Source of the DNA: Paraconexibacter antarcticus
Lineage (GTDB): Bacteria > Actinomycetota > Thermoleophilia > Solirubrobacterales > Solirubrobacteraceae
Length of the DNA: 64,000 nt
Assembly: GCF_024220175.1 (NCBI RefSeq)
Contig: NZ_CP098502.1
Location: 1,240,001 to 1,304,000, forward strand
Direction: 5' to 3'
The stretch's first letter is position 1, and every line of letters starts with the position of its first letter. Positions 1-9,852 of the stretch are shown in pieces. The notes below the pieces were generated by a model. It made no database searches. It was not told where the DNA came from and saw only the letters and a program-made list of their open reading frames with translations. A program made the translations under genes and the position numbers.

Positions 1-1
1 C

Positions 2-1180
<1,179 letters not shown>

Positions 1181-1184
1181 CGCC

Positions 1185-2408
1185 ATGACCGCCCCGACAC
1201 CCTCCGACCACCGCGGCCCCGCGGCCACCCGCCTGCTGCGCCACCTGTCCGTCGGCGGCGCCGTCGCCCCGCTCATCACGACGATCGTGGCGTTCTTCGT
1301 CGGCGGGCTCGTCGTGCTCGCGACGGGCAAGGACCCGCTGACGACGTACAAGGCGATCTTCGACGGCACCGGCCTGAACTGGCTGCTGCCGTGGTCCGGG
1401 GACCGTGCGCTCGCCGCGACGAACCTGCAGCAGACGCTCATCAACACCGGGCCGCTCATCCTCTGCGGGCTCGCCGTCGCCTACGCGTTCCGGGCCGGGC
1501 TCTTCAACATCGGCGCCCAGGGCCAGTACACGATGGGGACGATCGCGGCGGTCTACGCCGGCTCCTCCTGGGCGGGGCTGCCCGGCTGGCTGCACGTCGT
1601 CCTCGCGATGGCGGTGGCCGCGCTCGCCGGGGCGGCCTGGGCCGGGATCGCGGGCGCGCTGCGCGCCTCGACCGGGGCGAACGAGGTGATCACGACGATC
1701 ATGCTCAACTACACGGCGCTGTGGATCGGCGTCTACCTGTTCGGGCTCGGCGGCCCGCTGCAGGCGAACGACCAGCCCGACGTCCCGGTCTCGAACGACA
1801 TCGTCGGCGGGGCGAAACTCCCGGTCTTCTGGGGGGACAAGGATCTGCAGGGCCTGCACGTCGGGATCTTCGTCGCGGTGCTCGCCGCCGGGATCTTCTG
1901 GGTCGTCCTGAACCGGTCGCGGCTCGGCTACGAGGCGCGCGCCGTCGGCTTCAGCCCGCCCGCCGCCCGCTCGGCCGGGATCGGCGTCGGGCGCACGTAC
2001 GTCGTGACGATGGCGATCTGCGGGCTCTTCGCCGGCCTCGCCGGGTCGCTCGACATCCTCGGCTGGCAGTTCCACCTCGCGACGAACGACATCTCCGCCT
2101 CGCAGGTCGGCTTCCTCGGCATCGCCGTCGCGCTCCTCGGCCGCAACACTGCGATCGGGACGTGCTTCGCGGCGCTGCTCTTCGGCGCGCTCTCGCAGGG
2201 GACGAGCGTCCGCAACCTCGATCCGGCCGTCTTCCAGCCGGAGCTCGCGCAGAACCTCACGACCGTCATCCAGGGCCTCGTCGTCCTGCTCGTCAGCGCG
2301 GACGTGCTGCTCGCGTCGGTGTGGCGCCGGCGCCGGGCGCGCGCCGGTGGCGGCGGTGCGGCGGCCGCCCCGCCGACCCCGACCACCCTCGGCTCGGTGA
2401 GCCCGTGA
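1185..2408 (+). CDS. Nucleoside ABC transporter permease 1 (YufP/NupP-like)
   Basis: This 407-residue membrane protein belongs to the branched-chain/ribose-type permease family (BPD_transp_2). It has many hydrophobic segments from about residue 25 to 395, the family motif ANEVITTIMLNY near 164, and a cytoplasmic loop YEARAVGFSP near 247 that should contact the ATPase. The ATG at 1185 lies 4 nt after the ATPase stop, and the gene ends overlapping the next one by GTGA. Larger versions of the frame run back into the ATPase gene and are not credible. The C-terminal tail is Ala/Pro-rich. With its neighbours it should form the heterodimeric channel of a purine nucleoside importer; the exact substrate is inferred. 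Confidence 0.88.
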   Translation: MTAPTPSDHRGPAATRLLRHLSVGGAVAPLITTIVAFFVGGLVVLATGKDPLTTYKAIFDGTGLNWLLPWSGDRALAATNLQQTLINTGPLILCGLAVAYAFRAGLFNIGAQGQYTMGTIAAVYAGSSWAGLPGWLHVVLAMAVAALAGAAWAGIAGALRASTGANEVITTIMLNYTALWIGVYLFGLGGPLQANDQPDVPVSNDIVGGAKLPVFWGDKDLQGLHVGIFVAVLAAGIFWVVLNRSRLGYEARAVGFSPPAARSAGIGVGRTYVVTMAICGLFAGLAGSLDILGWQFHLATNDISASQVGFLGIAVALLGRNTAIGTCFAALLFGALSQGTSVRNLDPAVFQPELAQNLTTVIQGLVVLLVSADVLLASVWRRRRARAGGGGAAAAPPTPTTLGSVSP

Positions 2409-3610
2409 GCGCGCGAGCGGCCTCCGCCGCCTGCGCGGCCCCGGCGGCGACGGCCGGCTGGGCCGGGATCCTCGCCGGCGTCCTCGCGCTCTTCGTCGCG
2501 CTGCCGCCGCTGACGGTGCGGTCGGACGCGCTCGTGGTCGTCCTCGGTGCGCTGGCGCTCGCCGCCGGGGCGGCCGCCCTGCGCGGCGGCGAGCGCAAGC
2601 TCGGCGGCGCCGCGATCCTCGCCGGGCTGCTCGGCGCCGGCCTCGGGTACGGCGCGGCGCACACCGCGACCGGGGGCCTGGAGGCGGCCGTCTCCTGGGG
2701 CGCGCTCGGCGGCGCGACGCTGCGCTTCGCCTGCCCGCTCATCTTCGCCGCGCTCGGCGGCCTCGTCTCCGAGCGCTCCGGTGTCGTGAACATCGCCCTG
2801 GAGGGCATGATGCTCATGGGCGCGTTCTTCGCCGCCTACGGGGCGGACAAGACCGGCTCCTGGGTCCTCGGCATCCTCATCGGCATGCTCGCCGGCGCGG
2901 CGCTCGCGGCCGTCCACGCCGTCTTCGCGATCTCGGTGCGCTCCGACCAGATCGTCTCCGGCACGGCCCTGAACTTCGTCGCGCTCGGGCTCACGGGCTA
3001 CATGTACGTCGACGTCTACGGGGCGGACGGCACGCCGAACGACCTGCCGCAGGTCCCCGAGGTCCACCTCCCGACGAGCAGCCTCGGCTTCGCGGGGAAC
3101 TCGATCGACGACCAGAACCTCCTCGTGTGGGTGAGCCTCGTGATGGTCGTCGCGGTCTGGGTCTTCGTCTTCCGCACGCGGGCCGGGCTGCGGATGCGGT
3201 CGGTGGGGGAGAACCCGCGCGCGGCCGAGACGGTCGGCATCAGCGTCCAGCGCACGCGCTACCTCGCGGTCATCGCCTCCGGCGCCCTCGCCGCGCTCGG
3301 CGGGGCGTTCCTCTCGATCGGGTCGGTGCACTCCTTCACCCAGAACATGACCGCGGGCAAGGGCTTCATCGCACTGGCCGCGCTCATCTTCGGTCGCTGG
3401 CGGCCGTTCGGGCTGCTCGCGGCGACGCTCCTCTTCGGCTTCTCGAGCGCGCTCGCCCAGCGGCTCCCGCAGCTGACGCCGGGGGCGGAGAACGTCGCGA
3501 CGCTCCTCCAGGCGCTGCCGTACGTGCTGACGCTCGTCGCGGTCGCCGGGGTCATCGGCCGGTCGATCCCGCCGAAGGCCGACGGCGTCCCGTACAAGCG
3601 CGAAGGCTGA
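2405..3610 (+). CDS. Nucleoside ABC transporter permease 2 (YufQ/NupQ-like)
   Basis: This 401-residue permease starts at a GTG overlapping the previous stop (GTGA), which indicates translational coupling. It has an N-terminal hydrophobic stretch of about 90 residues and then the conserved core: FAALGGLVSERSGVVNIALEG, where the glycine-rich segment is typical of the family, and the loop RMRSVGENPRAAETVGI near residue 263 that corresponds to the ATPase-coupling loop. Pairing of two dissimilar permeases with one double-NBD ATPase is the normal make-up of BMP-dependent nucleoside importers. The gene ends 23 bp before hpt, whose product would salvage the base released from the imported nucleoside. 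Confidence 0.88.
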   Translation: MSARAASAACAAPAATAGWAGILAGVLALFVALPPLTVRSDALVVVLGALALAAGAAALRGGERKLGGAAILAGLLGAGLGYGAAHTATGGLEAAVSWGALGGATLRFACPLIFAALGGLVSERSGVVNIALEGMMLMGAFFAAYGADKTGSWVLGILIGMLAGAALAAVHAVFAISVRSDQIVSGTALNFVALGLTGYMYVDVYGADGTPNDLPQVPEVHLPTSSLGFAGNSIDDQNLLVWVSLVMVVAVWVFVFRTRAGLRMRSVGENPRAAETVGISVQRTRYLAVIASGALAALGGAFLSIGSVHSFTQNMTAGKGFIALAALIFGRWRPFGLLAATLLFGFSSALAQRLPQLTPGAENVATLLQALPYVLTLVAVAGVIGRSIPPKADGVPYKREG

Positions 3611-3618
3611 GCCGCCGC

Positions 3619-3624
3619 TACCGT
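3619..3624 (+). promoter_or_regulatory. -10-like hexamer of hpt
   Basis: TACCGT ends 9 nt before the hpt ATG, inside the 23-bp gap after the permease. It suggests a separate near-leaderless hpt transcript. No -35 hexamer is obvious. Confidence 0.4.
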
Positions 3625-3633
3625 TCCGCCCTC

Positions 3634-4161
3634 ATGCGCGAGCCCGTCATCGAAGAGATCATGGTCCAGGCCGACGACCTCAAGCGCCGGGTGCGGGAGC
3701 TCGGCGAGGAGATCTCCCAGGACTACGAGGGCCGCGAGCTGCTGCTCGTCTGCGTGCTCAAGGGCGCCGTCTTCTTCCTCGCGGACCTCATGCGCCAGAT
3801 CTCCTCGCCGTGCGAGGTCGACTTCATGGCGGTCTCCTCCTACGGCTCGGCGACCGACTCCAGCGGCGTCGTCCGGATCCTCAAGGACCTCGACCGCTCG
3901 ATCGAGGACCTCGACGTCCTCATCGTCGAGGACATCGTGGACTCGGGGCTGACGCTCCAGTACCTCATGCGGAACCTCGGCGCGCGCAACCCGCGGTCGC
4001 TCGAGGTCGTCGCCCTCCTGACGAAGCCGGAGCGCCGCAAGGTGCAGCTCGAGCCGAAGTACGTCGGCTTCGAGATCCCCGACCGCTTCGCCATCGGCTA
4101 CGGCCTGGACCACGCCGAGCGGTACCGCAACCTGCCCTACGTGGCGGCCCTCGCGACCTGA
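3634..4161 (+). CDS. hpt: Hypoxanthine phosphoribosyltransferase
   Basis: The 175-residue product converts hypoxanthine (and usually guanine) plus PRPP to IMP/GMP in purine salvage. The PRPP-binding loop VLIVEDIVDSG lies near residues 97-107, and the family segments LKGAVFFLADL and GYGLDHAERYRNLPY are present; length is normal for bacterial Hpt. The ATG at 3634 is the only start that gives the family N-terminus. It follows a nucleoside importer and precedes ftsH, and an hpt-ftsH-fol order is common in Gram-positive bacteria. A weak hairpin overlaps the stop codon. Confidence 0.95.
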   Translation: MREPVIEEIMVQADDLKRRVRELGEEISQDYEGRELLLVCVLKGAVFFLADLMRQISSPCEVDFMAVSSYGSATDSSGVVRILKDLDRSIEDLDVLIVEDIVDSGLTLQYLMRNLGARNPRSLEVVALLTKPERRKVQLEPKYVGFEIPDRFAIGYGLDHAERYRNLPYVAALAT

Positions 4162-4189
4162 CCCGGAGGGGTCCGGAATGCTCCGGATC
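4160..4189 (+). terminator. Weak hairpin after hpt
   Basis: Arms 4160-4168 and 4181-4189 pair over 9 bp with one mismatch around a 12-nt loop and include the hpt stop codon. There is no T-rich tail, so termination is uncertain. Confidence 0.3.
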
Positions 4190-4250
4190 GCCCGCCGATC
4201 CGTAGTACCTGACGCCCCGGCAACCGGTCCTTCCGGCACGAACCCCCTGC

Positions 4251-4256
4251 TACGCT
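4251..4256 (+). promoter_or_regulatory. -10-like hexamer of ftsH
   Basis: TACGCT ends 13 nt before the ftsH ATG in a 108-bp spacer. It would give ftsH a very short leader. Confidence 0.45.
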
Positions 4257-4269
4257 TGGTCGTCTACTC

Positions 4270-6255
4270 ATGAGCCGCTTCTTCAAGAGCGCCGCCTTCC
4301 CGATTCTCATCGTGGTCGTGCTCGCTTTCTTCGCCCAGAAGTTGATCAGCCCCAGCACGGGGTCCCCCAAGCAGACCTACGGCGACTTCATCGCCCAGCT
4401 CTCCGACGGGTCCATCAAGACGGTCACGCTGAAGACCAAGAACAACACGGTCTCGGTCAAGCCGAAGCAGGGCTCGTCGTACGAGGTCGGGTTCACCGAC
4501 CAGGGCGCCGCGCCGCTCGAGGCGAAGCTCCAGGCGGCGAAGGCCGACGGGAAGCTCGTCGACTACGACGTGGAGGGGAAGAAGTCCAACGGCTGGCTCT
4601 CCCTGCTCACGTACGTCCTGCCGTTCCTCATCTTCTTCGGGTTCTGGATCTTCCTGATGAACCAGGTCCAGGGCGGCGGCTCGAAGGTCATGTCCTTCGG
4701 CAAGTCCCGGGCCAAGCGGCTCTCGGTCGACTCGCCGAAGATCACCTTCCGCGACGTCGCCGGGGTGGACGAGGCGGTCGAGGAGCTCCACGAGATCAAG
4801 GAGTTCCTGGAGAACCCGAAGAAGTTCCAGGCGCTCGGCGCCCGGATCCCGAAGGGCGTCCTCCTCTACGGTCCGCCCGGCACCGGCAAGACGCTCCTGG
4901 CGCGCGCCGTCGCGGGCGAGGCCGGCGTGCCGTTCTTCTCGATCGCGGGCTCGGACTTCGTCGAGATGTTCGTCGGTGTCGGCGCCTCGCGCGTGCGTGA
5001 CCTCTTCGAGCAGGCCAAGCAGAACTCGCCCTGCATCATCTTCATGGACGAGATCGACGCCGTCGGCCGCCACCGCGGGGCCGGCATGGGCGGCGGTCAC
5101 GACGAGCGCGAGCAGACGCTGAACCAGCTCCTCGTCGAGATGGACGGCTTCGAGTCCAAGGACAACATCATCATGATCGCGGCCACGAACCGGCCCGACA
5201 TCCTGGACCCCGCCCTCCTGCGTCCCGGCCGCTTCGACCGTCAGATCGCCGTCGACCGCCCGGACCGCAAGGGCCGCCAGCGCATCCTCGACGTCCACAC
5301 GCGCGGCAAGCCGCTCGCCAAGGACATCGACACCGACACGCTCGCGGGGCAGACCCCGGGCTTCACCGGCGCCGACCTGTCGAACCTCGTCAACGAGGCG
5401 GCGCTGCTCGCGGCCCGTATCGGCAAGCGCGAGATCACGCAGACGGAGCTCGAGGAGGGGATCATGCGCGTGATCGCCGGCCCCGAGAAGAAGACCCGCG
5501 TGATGGGGGAGAAGGAGCGCCTCATCACGGCGTACCACGAGATGGGCCACGCGATCGTCGGCCACTACCTCGAGCACGCCGACCCGGTCCACAAGATCTC
5601 CGTCATCTCCCGTGGCCAGGCCCTCGGCTACACGATTTCCATGCCGCAGGAGGACAAGTTCCTCACGACCCGCGGCGAGCTCGTCGACTCGATCGCGATG
5701 ACGCTCGGCGGCCGTGCCGCCGAGGAGATCGTCTTCGGCGAGATCACGACGGGCGCGTCGAACGACCTCGAGAAGGTCACCTCGACCGCGAAGCAGATGG
5801 TCATGCGCTTCGGCATGAGCGACAAGATGGGCCTGCGCGTCTTCGGCCACGACCACGGCCAGCCGTTCCTCGGCCGCGAGTTCCAGACCGAGCCCGACTA
5901 CTCGGACGAGATCGCCCGCGACATCGACGGCGAGATCCGCCGCATCGTCGAGTCCGCGCACCAGCGCGCCAAGGACATCCTCAACGAGCACCGCGAGCAC
6001 CTGAACTCGATCTCGGAGATCCTCCTGCGTCGCGAGACGATCGAGGCCACCGAGTTCGAGGCGCTGCTCGCCGGCAAGCCCGAGAAGGAGGTCTTCGCGG
6101 AGATCGACGCGGAGAACGCCAAGCGCGACCTCCCCGCGCCGCCGTCGGCCGCCGACCGCACCCGCTCGGACGCCCCGCGCACCCTGCCGCGCCCGGGCCT
6201 CGCCGGCGCGGAATCGCGCTCGCTCGAGCTGCCCGAGAAGCCGGAACTCGCCTGA
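4270..6255 (+). CDS. ftsH: ATP-dependent zinc metalloprotease FtsH
   Basis: FtsH is a membrane-anchored AAA+ protease that degrades misfolded membrane proteins and some regulators. The 661-residue product has two N-terminal membrane segments (about 10-25 and 115-133) flanking a small extracytoplasmic domain. Walker A GPPGTGKT is near 200, Walker B IIFMDEID near 257, the second region of homology contains RPGRFDRQ, and the zinc site is HEMGH near 422. The C-terminus carries a 40-residue Pro/Arg-rich tail, common in actinobacteria. It is flanked by hpt and folP. A strong hairpin starts at its stop codon. Confidence 0.97.
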   Translation: MSRFFKSAAFPILIVVVLAFFAQKLISPSTGSPKQTYGDFIAQLSDGSIKTVTLKTKNNTVSVKPKQGSSYEVGFTDQGAAPLEAKLQAAKADGKLVDYDVEGKKSNGWLSLLTYVLPFLIFFGFWIFLMNQVQGGGSKVMSFGKSRAKRLSVDSPKITFRDVAGVDEAVEELHEIKEFLENPKKFQALGARIPKGVLLYGPPGTGKTLLARAVAGEAGVPFFSIAGSDFVEMFVGVGASRVRDLFEQAKQNSPCIIFMDEIDAVGRHRGAGMGGGHDEREQTLNQLLVEMDGFESKDNIIMIAATNRPDILDPALLRPGRFDRQIAVDRPDRKGRQRILDVHTRGKPLAKDIDTDTLAGQTPGFTGADLSNLVNEAALLAARIGKREITQTELEEGIMRVIAGPEKKTRVMGEKERLITAYHEMGHAIVGHYLEHADPVHKISVISRGQALGYTISMPQEDKFLTTRGELVDSIAMTLGGRAAEEIVFGEITTGASNDLEKVTSTAKQMVMRFGMSDKMGLRVFGHDHGQPFLGREFQTEPDYSDEIARDIDGEIRRIVESAHQRAKDILNEHREHLNSISEILLRRETIEATEFEALLAGKPEKEVFAEIDAENAKRDLPAPPSAADRTRSDAPRTLPRPGLAGAESRSLELPEKPELA

Positions 6256-6278
6256 TACGCGACTGCGTCGCGATCAGG
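6251..6278 (+). terminator. Strong hairpin at ftsH stop
   Basis: CCTGAT(a)CGCGAC pairs with GTCGCGATCAGG across a TGC loop: 12 bp with one bulged A. The left arm contains the TGA stop of ftsH. No T-run follows. Confidence 0.6.
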
Positions 6279-6279
6279 T

Positions 6280-6311
6280 CGGGAGAACTCGCCCAGGGGC
6301 TCGTTCTCCCG
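6280..6311 (+). terminator. Second hairpin after ftsH
   Basis: CGGGAGAAC (6280-6288) pairs perfectly with GTTCTCCCG (6303-6311) around a 14-nt loop. Together with the preceding hairpin it forms a tandem pair that probably separates ftsH from the folate genes. Confidence 0.55.
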
Positions 6312-6366
6312 CCTGGTGGGTGGCGATTCGGTGTCGCCGAGCATCACCGATCCGCCATCGAGCGCG

Positions 6367-6372
6367 TAGGGT
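6367..6372 (+). promoter_or_regulatory. -10-like hexamer of folP
   Basis: TAGGGT ends 8 nt before the folP ATG, downstream of the ftsH hairpins. Confidence 0.5.
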
Positions 6373-6380
6373 CCGGCCCG

Positions 6381-7190
6381 ATGAGCGACGTCGTCCTCAT
6401 GGGCATCGTGAACGTCACCCCCGACTCGTTCTCGGACGGGGGGCGGTGGCTCGATCCCGAAGCGGCGATCGCGCACGGGCTCGAGCTCGTCGCCGAGGGC
6501 GCCGGGATCCTCGACGTCGGCGGCGAGTCGACCCGTCCGGGCGCGGCGCCGGTCGCGGCGGATGAGGAGGCCCGGCGCGTCGTGCCGGTCATCGCGGGCC
6601 TCGTCGCGGCGGGCACGCACGCGCAGCTCTCGGTCGACACGACGAAGGCGACCGTGGCCGCCGCGGCCCTCGACGCCGGCGCGACGTACGTCAACGACGT
6701 CACCGCGCTGCGGGGCGACCCGGCGCTCGCGGGGCTCGTCGCGGACCGCGGCGCCGACTGCTGCCTCATGCACATGCAGGGCGAGCCGCGGACGATGCAG
6801 CGCGAGCCGCGGTACGACGATGTTGTCGACGACGTGCGGGCGTTCCTCGAGGCCCGCGTCGCGTTCGCCGTGGGGGAGGGGATCGCGGAGGCGCGCATCA
6901 GCGTCGACCCGGGCATCGGGTTCGGGAAGACGCTCGCCCACAACCTCGAGCTGCTCGCCCGCCTGGACGCGCTCGTCGCGCTCGGCTTCCCGGTCGTCGT
7001 CGGGACGTCGCGCAAGTCGTTCCTCGGCGCGATCACCGGGCGCGAGGACCCGGCGGCGCGCGTCCCCGCGACGATCGCCGCGAACGTCCTGGCGTACACG
7101 CGCGGTGCGCGCGTCTTCCGCGTCCACGACGTCGCCCCGGCACGGGATGCCCTGCTCGTCGCGGCTGCTACGTTGCGCCCCCATGGCTGA
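6381..7190 (+). CDS. folP: Dihydropteroate synthase
   Basis: FolP condenses 6-hydroxymethyl-dihydropterin pyrophosphate with p-aminobenzoate in folate synthesis. The 269-residue TIM-barrel protein shows both family signatures: GIVNVTPDSFSDGG at about 8-21 and DVGGESTRPG near 47. Later it has SVDPGIGFGK and GTSRKSFLG, where the Ser-Arg-Lys stretch binds the pterin/sulfonamide site. The ATG at 6381 places the signature at the usual distance from the N-terminus. It overlaps folB by 8 nt and heads the folP-folB-thioesterase-folK cluster. Confidence 0.96.
   Translation: MSDVVLMGIVNVTPDSFSDGGRWLDPEAAIAHGLELVAEGAGILDVGGESTRPGAAPVAADEEARRVVPVIAGLVAAGTHAQLSVDTTKATVAAAALDAGATYVNDVTALRGDPALAGLVADRGADCCLMHMQGEPRTMQREPRYDDVVDDVRAFLEARVAFAVGEGIAEARISVDPGIGFGKTLAHNLELLARLDALVALGFPVVVGTSRKSFLGAITGREDPAARVPATIAANVLAYTRGARVFRVHDVAPARDALLVAAATLRPHG
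7169..7174 (+). promoter_or_regulatory. -10-like hexamer inside folP, before folB
   Basis: TACGTT lies within the last codons of folP and ends 8 nt before the folB ATG. An internal promoter is possible, but translational coupling to folP is equally likely. Confidence 0.3.
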
Positions 7191-7638
7191 CCACGAACCC
7201 TACGACGACCTCGACGACGAGGACGATCTGGATCTCGACGACGACTCCTTCGACGAGGATGAGGGTCCGCAGACCGAGGTGACCATCGAGGTCACCGGGC
7301 TGTCCCTCTACACGCACCACGGCGTCACCGCCGCGGAGCGCGAGATCGGCCAGCGCCTCGTCCTCGACCTGCGCCTGGAGGTCGGCGAGTGCGACGCGAC
7401 CGTCACCGACATGGTGCAGGACACCGTCGACTACGGCGAGGTCTGCAACGTCGTCGCGCTCGTCGCGCAGCAGCGGTCCTACAAGACGCTCGAGCGGCTC
7501 TGCTCGGCGATCGCCGACCGCCTCCTCGACGACTTCGCCGCCGACGAGGTCTGGGTCAAGGCCTCCAAGCCCGAGCCGCCCATCGCGCTGCCCGTCGCCG
7601 AGGTCTCGGTCGAGGTCTGGCGCCAGCTGCGCAGCTGA
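7183..7638 (+). CDS. folB: Dihydroneopterin aldolase with acidic N-terminal extension
   Basis: FolB cleaves 7,8-dihydroneopterin to 6-hydroxymethyl-dihydropterin and glycolaldehyde. The core (about residues 34-151) shows the family features LYTHHGVTAAEREIGQ, DTVDYGEVCNVV and the late VKASKPEPP segment with the expected Lys. The product is 151 residues, about 30 more than usual, because residues 4-32 are almost all Asp/Glu. The ATG at 7183 overlaps the folP stop. No internal ATG or GTG lies closer to the core, so the acidic leader is probably translated. Confidence 0.92.
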   Translation: MADHEPYDDLDDEDDLDLDDDSFDEDEGPQTEVTIEVTGLSLYTHHGVTAAEREIGQRLVLDLRLEVGECDATVTDMVQDTVDYGEVCNVVALVAQQRSYKTLERLCSAIADRLLDDFAADEVWVKASKPEPPIALPVAEVSVEVWRQLRS

Positions 7639-7646
7639 GCGGGGCG

Positions 7647-8486
7647 ATGCACGGCACCGCGTCCACGAGCCAGTTCGTCCGCGACACCGGCGTCACGCCG
7701 GTGGGCGACGGCCGGTACGACGCCGTCTGCTCGGGTGAGTGGTCGGCGCCGACCGGGCCGAACGGCGGCTACCTCGCCGCGATCGTGCTGCGCGCGATGC
7801 TCGCGGAGGTCGCCGACCCCGCCCGCGAGGCGCGGTCGCTCACCCTCCACTACCTGCGCTCACCGGCGCCCGGCCCCGTCGAGGTCCTCGTGACCGTCGA
7901 GCGGACGGGCCGCACGATGTCGACGGCGACCGCCCGGCTGGAGCAGGGCGGCAAGCCGTGCGTGCTGGCGATCGGGGCGTTCGGCGCGCCCTTCGAGGCC
8001 GCCGCCGCGTACGCCGCGGCGCCGCCCCGGGTCGAGGGCTGGGAGACGATCAAGCCCGCCCGTGACGACCCGCGCTTCCCGCCGATCTCGCGGCGGCTCG
8101 AGGTCCGCCGGGCGATCGGTGGCCGCGTCTTCGGCGGCGCGCCCGAGGCCGACAGCGGCGGCTACGTGCGGCTCCGCGAGCCCGCGCCGTTCGACGCGCC
8201 GCTCCTCGCGCTCATGGTCGACGCGTGGCTGCCCGCGGTGTTCGCGTACCTCACGTATCCGGCGCTCGCCCCGACGATCGAGCTGACGATCCACTTCCGG
8301 GCACCGGTGGCCGCGGCGGCGCTCGCGCCCGACACCCAGCTGCTCGCGCGCTTCACGTCGCGGACGGCGGCCGACGGCTACGCCGAGGAGGACGGGTGGA
8401 TCTGGGCCCCCGACGGCACCCTGCTCGCGCAGAGCCGGCAGCTGCACCTCCTGCGCGCCATCGAGATGGGCGGGGGCCCGGCGTGA
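7647..8486 (+). CDS. Acyl-CoA thioesterase-like double hotdog protein
   Basis: This 279-residue protein resembles TesB-like/4HBT_3 thioesterases that contain two hotdog folds. The N-terminal fold includes GEWSAPTGPNGGYLAAIVLRAM and a beta strand SLTLHYLRS. The C-terminal fold includes PTIELTIHFRAP and a terminal SRQLHLLR strand. The substrate is unknown and I see no link to folate chemistry. It lies 8 bp after folB and overlaps folK by GTGA, so it is co-translated with folate genes. It could be a housekeeping thioesterase recruited to the operon. Confidence 0.8.
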   Translation: MHGTASTSQFVRDTGVTPVGDGRYDAVCSGEWSAPTGPNGGYLAAIVLRAMLAEVADPAREARSLTLHYLRSPAPGPVEVLVTVERTGRTMSTATARLEQGGKPCVLAIGAFGAPFEAAAAYAAAPPRVEGWETIKPARDDPRFPPISRRLEVRRAIGGRVFGGAPEADSGGYVRLREPAPFDAPLLALMVDAWLPAVFAYLTYPALAPTIELTIHFRAPVAAAALAPDTQLLARFTSRTAADGYAEEDGWIWAPDGTLLAQSRQLHLLRAIEMGGGPA

Positions 8487-9001
8487 GCGGCGCGCGGCGC
8501 ATCGGCTACCTCGGCCTCGGGTCGAACATCGGCGACCGCCGCGGGCACCTCCAAGCGGCCGTCGACGCGCTCGGCGCCCACGGCGTCACCGTCCTCGCCT
8601 CGTCCTCGACCTACGACACCGACCCGGTGGGCGAGGTCCTCGACCAGGACGACTTCCTCAACGCGTGCGTGCGGATCGAGACGGCGCTCGAGCCGCCCGA
8701 GCTGCTCGCGGCGTGTAAGGCCGTCGAGGGGGAGCTCGGCCGCGTGCAGGGCGGCGTGCGCCACGGCCCGCGCCCGATCGACGTCGACGTCCTGCTGCTC
8801 GGCGACCTCGAGTACCACTCCGAGCGGCTGACCCTGCCGCACGAGCAGGCGACCTCGCGGCGCTTCGTCCTCGTGCCGCTCGTCGAGCTCGACCTCGAGC
8901 TGACGACGCCGGACGGCACGCGGCTGCGTGACGTGCTCGCGGCGCTCCCGCCCGACGAGGGCGTCCGCGCGGCCGGGCCGCCCCTCACCGTCCCGGCGTA
9001 G
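8483..9001 (+). CDS. folK: 6-hydroxymethyl-dihydropterin pyrophosphokinase
   Basis: FolK transfers pyrophosphate from ATP to 6-hydroxymethyl-dihydropterin, the step before FolP. The 172-residue product has the N-terminal motif GLGSNIGDR (about 10-18), the region TDPVGEVLDQDDFLNACV, and the metal-binding segment GPRPIDVDVLLL near residue 95. The GTG start at 8483 overlaps the thioesterase stop as GTGA. The gene closes the cluster and is followed by a very strong hairpin. Confidence 0.95.
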   Translation: MSGARRIGYLGLGSNIGDRRGHLQAAVDALGAHGVTVLASSSTYDTDPVGEVLDQDDFLNACVRIETALEPPELLAACKAVEGELGRVQGGVRHGPRPIDVDVLLLGDLEYHSERLTLPHEQATSRRFVLVPLVELDLELTTPDGTRLRDVLAALPPDEGVRAAGPPLTVPA

Positions 9002-9025
9002 GGCAGCGCGGCGGGGATCCTCGCC

Positions 9026-9054
9026 CCCTGGTGCACCTCTTGGGTGCGCCAGGG
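9026..9054. terminator. Bidirectional terminator between folK and GST-like gene
   Basis: Positions 9026-9038 pair with 9042-9054 over 13 bp (two G-U) with a 3-nt loop. Flanking GATCC-CGC/GCG-GGATC sequence can extend the stem. It sits in the 67-bp gap between convergent genes and would act on both strands. Confidence 0.7.
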
Positions 9055-9068
9055 TCGCGAAGGATCTC

Positions 9069-9800
9069 TCAGGCGGGCAGCAGCGCCGGCGCGATCGCGC
9101 CCGACGGGATGTGGCCGCCGACGCGGAAGAGGCGGTCGGCGAGCTGCCCGCACGGGCGGTCCTGGATGCGGGCCCGGAGGTCCTGCATCGTCATGAGCAG
9201 CGCGAGCGTCGGGGCGATCTGCAGGTCCGCGCGGTTCGGCTGCGCGCCGCCGAGCGTCCCGTCCGCGATCCACGCGTCGATCTTGTCGAGGTAGCCCGGC
9301 AACGCGGCGTAGTCGGCCGCGACCGCCTCCGGCGTCGCCTTGTTGATCGCGATCTCCGCGCGTGAGATCGCGGGCATGAAGGCACGGAGCATGAAGCCGG
9401 GGAGGGGGACCTTGCCGCCCTCGCCGTAGGAGGGCGCAGCGGACGGGTTCTCCTTCAGCGTCGGCCACAGGAGCCGGCGGCCGAGGGGCTGGAGCGTCTC
9501 GTCGCCCCAGCGCTCGGCCTCGAGCACCTTCGCCGCCGCGGCGGGGTCGGCGGGGAGCAGCGCGGGTTCGGGCACCCGTCGCTCGATCTCGGCGACGATC
9601 GCCCGCGAGCCCTGGAGCTTCAGGCCGTCGTCGAAGCGGATCGCCGGCACCGTGCGCCCCGGGAACATCGCCCGCGTGACGGCGAGGTGGGCCGGCGGGG
9701 GGATCTCGATCGTCGTGAACGGGATCCCCTTGATCTGGAGCGCGCGGATGACGGTGTTGCACGGGTGCGACCCGTTGACGACGAAGAGCTTGGCGGCCAT
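9069..9800 (-). CDS. Glutathione S-transferase-like / thioredoxin-fold protein
   Basis: The 243-residue product has an N-terminal GST/thioredoxin-type fold. [19 protein letters not shown] (residues 11-29) resembles the glutaredoxin-like start, with a single Cys instead of Cxx[13 protein letters not shown] corresponds to the cis-Pro loop, and [11 protein letters not shown] to the segment that binds the gamma-glutamyl group. The rest is helical as in GST C-terminal domains. Actinobacteria mostly use mycothiol, so a true glutathione substrate is doubtful. It diverges from rpmE. Confidence 0.75.
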   Translation of the reverse strand: MAAKLFVVNGSHPCNTVIRALQIKGIPFTTIEIPPPAHLAVTRAMFPGRTVPAIRFDDGLKLQGSRAIVAEIERRVPEPALLPADPAAAAKVLEAERWGDETLQPLGRRLLWPTLKENPSAAPSYGEGGKVPLPGFMLRAFMPAISRAEIAINKATPEAVAADYAALPGYLDKIDAWIADGTLGGAQPNRADLQIAPTLALLMTMQDLRARIQDRPCGQLADRLFRVGGHIPSGAIAPALLPA

Positions 9801-9806
9801 GCGGCT

Positions 9807-9812
9807 ACCCTA
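9807..9812 (-). promoter_or_regulatory. -10-like hexamer of the GST-like gene
   Basis: On the minus strand TAGGGT ends 6 nt before the ATG at 9800. That spacing would make the mRNA leaderless. Confidence 0.5.
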
Positions 9813-9836
9813 CCGGCCGCAGGACGGGCCCCTCGC

Positions 9837-9842
9837 TATCCT
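9837..9842 (+). promoter_or_regulatory. -10-like hexamer of rpmE
   Basis: TATCCT ends 10 nt before the rpmE ATG. It lies in a 52-bp divergent region with no obvious -35 element. Confidence 0.5.
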
Positions 9843-9852
9843 GAAGACAATC

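Noticed and set aside
4264..6000. A 578-codon minus-strand frame opposite ftsH
   Set aside because: Composition is the antisense bias of ftsH, with no start signals.
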